From Cyclobacterium marinum DSM 745 (GTDB taxonomy: Bacteria > Bacteroidota > Bacteroidia > Cytophagales > Cyclobacteriaceae): a stretch of DNA of 64,000 nt. The stretch spans positions 1,426,001 through 1,490,000 of the forward strand of contig NC_015914.1 in the NCBI RefSeq assembly GCF_000222485.1, given 5' to 3'. Below, one piece after another: positions 60,644-64,000 of this stretch (within the stretch, counting starts at the first letter, position 1; each line of letters starts with the position of its first letter). The position numbers were made by a program, and so were the translations under genes. The notes beneath the pieces are model-generated. The model was not told the DNA's origin and did no database searches. It worked only from the letters and a program-made list of their open reading frames with translations.

Positions 60644-63480
60644 TCAGTTACTGGTATGGCTTTGTATCAGGAAAGCAGCAATATCTGCGATATCTTGCGC
60701 CTTAAGATCCATTTCCGTGGGCCCTGGCATCAGACTTATGGGAAGTTGTTTCCGGTTTACCACCTCTTCTGCCGGAATAATATGCCTTTGCCCTTGAAAA
60801 TCCAGTACCGTAACCACAGGCCCTGCAGCTTGTAATAAACCTAAAAGTACGGCACCATTTTTTAGTGCAATTAAATATGCTTCTGAACCAAAGCCTACGG
60901 CTGCATCAGGTTGAACAATGGCGTTGACCAAGGTTAGGTAATCCATTTTTTGACCTATTTGACTCAGATCTGGCCCAATTTCATTTCCTGACCCCGCTAT
61001 TTTATGACAGGTAGCACAATTTTGAATGGCTTTTACTTTTCCGGCTACCGGGTCTTTTCTGAGCGATAGAACTCCTTCTTCATCTATTGCTTTTTCGCTA
61101 CCAAAATAATGCCTCAATAACTTAAGCACCGAGGGCCTTTTTTCATCCTTATTAACAGCTGAAAAATCTAAATTATAATTTTTAAATGCACCCTCTGCCC
61201 CCATTAAAGCCAAATGAAGTCTACCCGAAGGGTTTTCCGCCAATCGATTAAAAGCAAGCTGCTTTTTCTCTAAGTTGGTTAAGCTGTCTTTTAGTTGCGC
61301 TTTTAATGCCAGTAAATTGGGTTGGGCATCAGGTAAAACAATTGGAGCATCCCAATCTTGCAAAAAAGAGCTCCACTCATTGTACTTTCTGAAATGCAGC
61401 CACCATTGGGCTTTTTCTCCAAGTATCCCCTCCATTTCAGCGGTTTTCTTTACAGCTTCCGCTGCCTCTTTCTCAAAGATAAAAGCCAGTGTTTCCAAAG
61501 CCAGATCTCTTTCTTCTAATGCTAAGTCCTCATTCTCCAATCTGGCCTGTAATGCAGGAACTGCTACTTCCGGGCGCCATTCCCAAACCAGTGAGGCAAC
61601 CTGTGGGCTCCAATTTTCAGCTGATAATTGAGCGATGTTTTCTTGGAAATACGTTTCAGCATTGTCTTTCATCCCTATCCCTAAGGCATTTCTGTACCAA
61701 GGATCAGCCCCATCGTATGCTTTGATTAACTCCTTATAGATTTCTGAAGTTTCCCCCCAATCTTCCTCTCTGAGCAGTAAGGCCAGTTCTCTTCTAATCA
61801 ATGGCGAACCTTCCTTTGCCATCCTCAACGCTTCATCAAGCAATTGATCAGGCGCATAGGTAGCCAAAGCCCGGAGTGTGGTCAAAACTATTTCCTCGTT
61901 GGCATCTTCCATTAAAGGTAAAATTGAATGGATTCCTTGCGCTCCCATAGCTGCCAATACCCAGATCGCTCTGGCTCTAAAAAAGGGATTGTCCTCATTT
62001 TTAACCATACTTTCTAGCTCAGGCAAAACCGCAGCCCCTTGTTCTGTTAACTTTTGCATAGCAAAAGCACGTACATGGACCGCCGGATTCTTTAGCGCCG
62101 CCAATTGACCTTCTGTAGTCGTATAATCTATCTTTGGAAGTGTTAATTTTTTGCCTTTTGGAACAATGCGATAAATCTTTCCTTCTCCAATCTTATCTCT
62201 CATTTGGTGACCTCCCACAATGGGATCATACCAGTCTGCAATGAACAACGAACCGTCAGTACCTACTGTAACATCGCTTGGTCTGAACCATTTTCGGGTA
62301 TCTTCCTCCACCTTGTGCCAAATATATCCAGTATTGTCCCGGTCTACGGAGGAAACAAAGGCTTGTCTATTTTGAAGGGGATAACCGGCGCCTATTACTT
62401 CAGGGTTATAGCCAAATACGATATTTCTTCCTGCATCAGCACTTAATAATAGCCCTCTATATTGTTCTCCAAGTTCGTCACCTTCAATTCTCACCATCCC
62501 TGTGGGTGACCCTGCCCCATATACATCCCCTACAGGCAATACGCCGGGATCATGTTGGTGCCAGTGGGCTTCGGCTATTGTTTGCCCGGGCCTTCTGTCT
62601 GCCTGCCATGTTCGATCTCCTTTCGCACTAAAATAACCGGCATCACTGCCCTCCATCAACCAGGTGGTCCTACAGGAGGCAGTCTGGTCATCATTGTCAC
62701 TTTGCCACATATTGCCATAAGAATCTACGGCCACTTCAAAAGCATTTCTGAAATTATGCGACACTACCTCCATTCCAGTTCCATCAGGATTGATTTTGAT
62801 AATCAGTCCCCCATTGTATATTTCACCGTCATCACTGATCTGGGAGGGGAGATTTTCTGTACTGTAAGGGGTATATTCATTGTAAACGCTGCCTGAGCGA
62901 AGGGTCCAGCCATCTTTTCCTTCCACCTTATGTGGCCCTGCATTTCCGGTAATAAAATACCACTTTCCATCCGGGCCAAGCTGTCCTGCATGTAGCCCAT
63001 GATCATGGTCTTTTCCTCCAAATCCTGTTAAAAAAACCTCTTTACTATCAGGAATATCATCGCCATCTTCGTCAGTATAGATGATTATATTTGGTGAACA
63101 GGAAACCACTACCTGATTGCCCAGCACTGCAATCCCCAAAGGGCTTCTCAGCAAGGTATCCTGAACAAAAACCTTCGAAGCATCTGCTTGCCATCGCCAT
63201 TAGTATCCTCAAGGATCATTACTCGATCGCCTTTATCCTGCACCTTATGACCATCAGCATTCCGAAAATCTCTGTAGTTTACCCCTTCAGTGACCCATAC
63301 CCTACCTTTGGCATCCACATCCATATTGGTAGGATTATTAAATAGGGGACTTTCAGCCCATACACTTACCTCCAATCCTTCCGGAACAAATAACAATGGT
63401 GAGCCTTCCTGTTGATTCCCGGTATTGCAAGAAGACAATCCCAGGAATAAAACGCTGCAACAGATCGACCACTTTACCAT
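60644..63480 (-). pseudogene. PVC-type haem-binding protein gene split by a one-base frameshift
   Basis: Two overlapping frames form one gene. The 5' part (63480-63148) encodes a lipoprotein signal (LSSC) and the start of a beta-propeller (GLEVSVWAESPLFNNPTNMD) and ends in a frameshifted tail. The 3' part (63154-60644) continues the propeller, HEAT-type repeats and a C-terminal cytochrome c domain with CATCH. The break is at 63186/63187, where AAGCAGATGCT should read AAGGCAGATGCT: one G is missing after DTNGDGK. The restored protein of about 945 residues fits the PVC-type haem-binding family, often linked to carbohydrate oxidation. It may be a real inactivation or a sequencing error. Confidence 0.82.
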
Positions 63481-63483
63481 TTT

Positions 63484-64000
63484 TTAGGATTTCATCAGTT
63501 GTGAAACAAAATTTAGATTTTGTCTATAGGCAGGCAACACTTCCATACCTTTTGGAATGGCCCCTTCCATAATGTACCATCCTTTATAGCCTATATTGTC
63601 CAAGCTCACTTTTACCCGTTCAAAGTCCACCTTCCCTTGCCCAAGTAATTGCCCATTTTCTTTAAAGTGAATTTCACAGATATTTTCCGCACCAAGAAGG
63701 GCAATTTCTTTAAAAATATCATAACCCATTTTGGTAGCATTGGCCAAATCGTAATAAACCTTTACATGAGAAGAGCCTACAGCAGAAAGGATTTCCAAGT
63801 GCTCTTCGGCAGAAAGCCAAGATTCAATTCCCAGCACCACATCGGCTGTTTCTGCCTTGGGAGCTACTTTCTTTAATCTACGAATCACTTCTTTCTTTCC
63901 TGCAGGATCATTTCTCAGGTCTCCAGCTGAAAAAAATGCCAAAAGGATATTTTTGCAGCCCAATGCTTTGGCTACATCTATGCTATCTGAAACCCAAGCC
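63484..64000 (-). CDS. Sugar phosphate isomerase/epimerase-like TIM-barrel protein, 3' part
   Basis: The frame is open to the right edge; the first codons read WVSDSIDVAKALGCKN. The visible 171 residues contain the AP-endonuclease-2/xylose-isomerase-like barrel pattern: ADVVLGIESWLSAEEHLEIL with the catalytic Glu, VKVYYDLANATKMGYD with the metal Asp, ENICEIHFKENGQLLGQGKVD with the HxK region, and GYKGWYIMEGA with the late Glu. These proteins isomerise or epimerise sugars. It ends three bases before the PVC-type gene, so the two form an operon. Confidence 0.88.
   Translation of the reverse strand, partial: AWVSDSIDVAKALGCKNILLAFFSAGDLRNDPAGKKEVIRRLKKVAPKAETADVVLGIESWLSAEEHLEILSAVGSSHVKVYYDLANATKMGYDIFKEIALLGAENICEIHFKENGQLLGQGKVDFERVKVSLDNIGYKGWYIMEGAIPKGMEVLPAYRQNLNFVSQLMKS

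Overview
This window looks like the chromosome of a member of the Bacteroidota, most likely a Cytophagales/Cyclobacteriaceae-type heterotroph. That is an inference from gene content: SusC/SusD pairs, an ECF sigma/FecR pair, YHYH and DUF1080 proteins, lipoproteins with short lipoboxes, weak Shine-Dalgarno signals and an AT-rich sequence. Two sulfatases and several carbohydrate esterases point to life on (possibly marine, sulfated) polysaccharides. No phage or transposase gene, CRISPR array, rRNA or tRNA gene was recognised.

Layout. 1-644 is the 3' end of a SusD-like gene. 842-2267 is a two-gene minus-strand unit (AraC regulator plus small membrane protein). 2811-7353 is an arsenic operon: arsR, an exported thioredoxin-type arsenate reductase lipoprotein, a shortened DsbD with a C-terminal thioredoxin domain, acr3 and a metallophosphoesterase. 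Two copies of a near-palindrome mark likely ArsR operators. 7368-22366 is a mixed region: a sulfatase, a TolB/TPR/AraC fusion, oxidoreductases, an LRR lipoprotein, a DUF1919 protein, an SGNH hydrolase and two TetR-controlled oxidoreductase units. 22573-36301 is a minus-strand polysaccharide-utilisation-like locus: ECF sigma, FecR, SusC, SusD, CE12-like esterase, ceramidase-like hydrolase, a large esterase and a sulfatase. No glycoside hydrolase lies in it.

36624-43785 holds a Tat-type prenyltransferase-repeat protein, a tandem pair of exported ferritin-like proteins, a beta-propeller glycosidase-like protein and a DoxX-MarR-nitroreductase operon with a clear palindromic operator. 43856-47345 is an operon of ECF sigma factor, one-TM small protein, Spy/CnrX-like periplasmic protein, YHYH lipoprotein, MORN-repeat protein and SCO1. 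Its first three genes match the sizes and topology of a CnrH/CnrY/CnrX metal-sensing set. 47407-52260 has metabolic and transport genes (2-hydroxyacid dehydrogenase, ZIP permease, Ldh-family dehydrogenase, DUF1080 protein). 52551-56403 runs on the plus strand with housekeeping genes (DksA-like, scpB, pseudouridine synthase, DUF427, flavin disulfide reductase).

56404-59135 is rich in noncoding repeats: a 290-bp direct duplication with 15-bp inverted repeats, a six-hairpin array and other dispersed-type palindromes, interrupted by a cupin/truncated-haemoglobin pair. The window ends with glyS, a PVC-type cytochrome gene broken by a one-base frameshift, and the 3' part of a sugar isomerase/epimerase-like gene.

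The most interesting system is the arsenic operon. The reductase carries a lipoprotein signal, and its neighbour is a DsbD lacking the alpha domain, which suggests that arsenate is reduced on the outer face of a membrane with electrons passed across by the DsbD-like protein.
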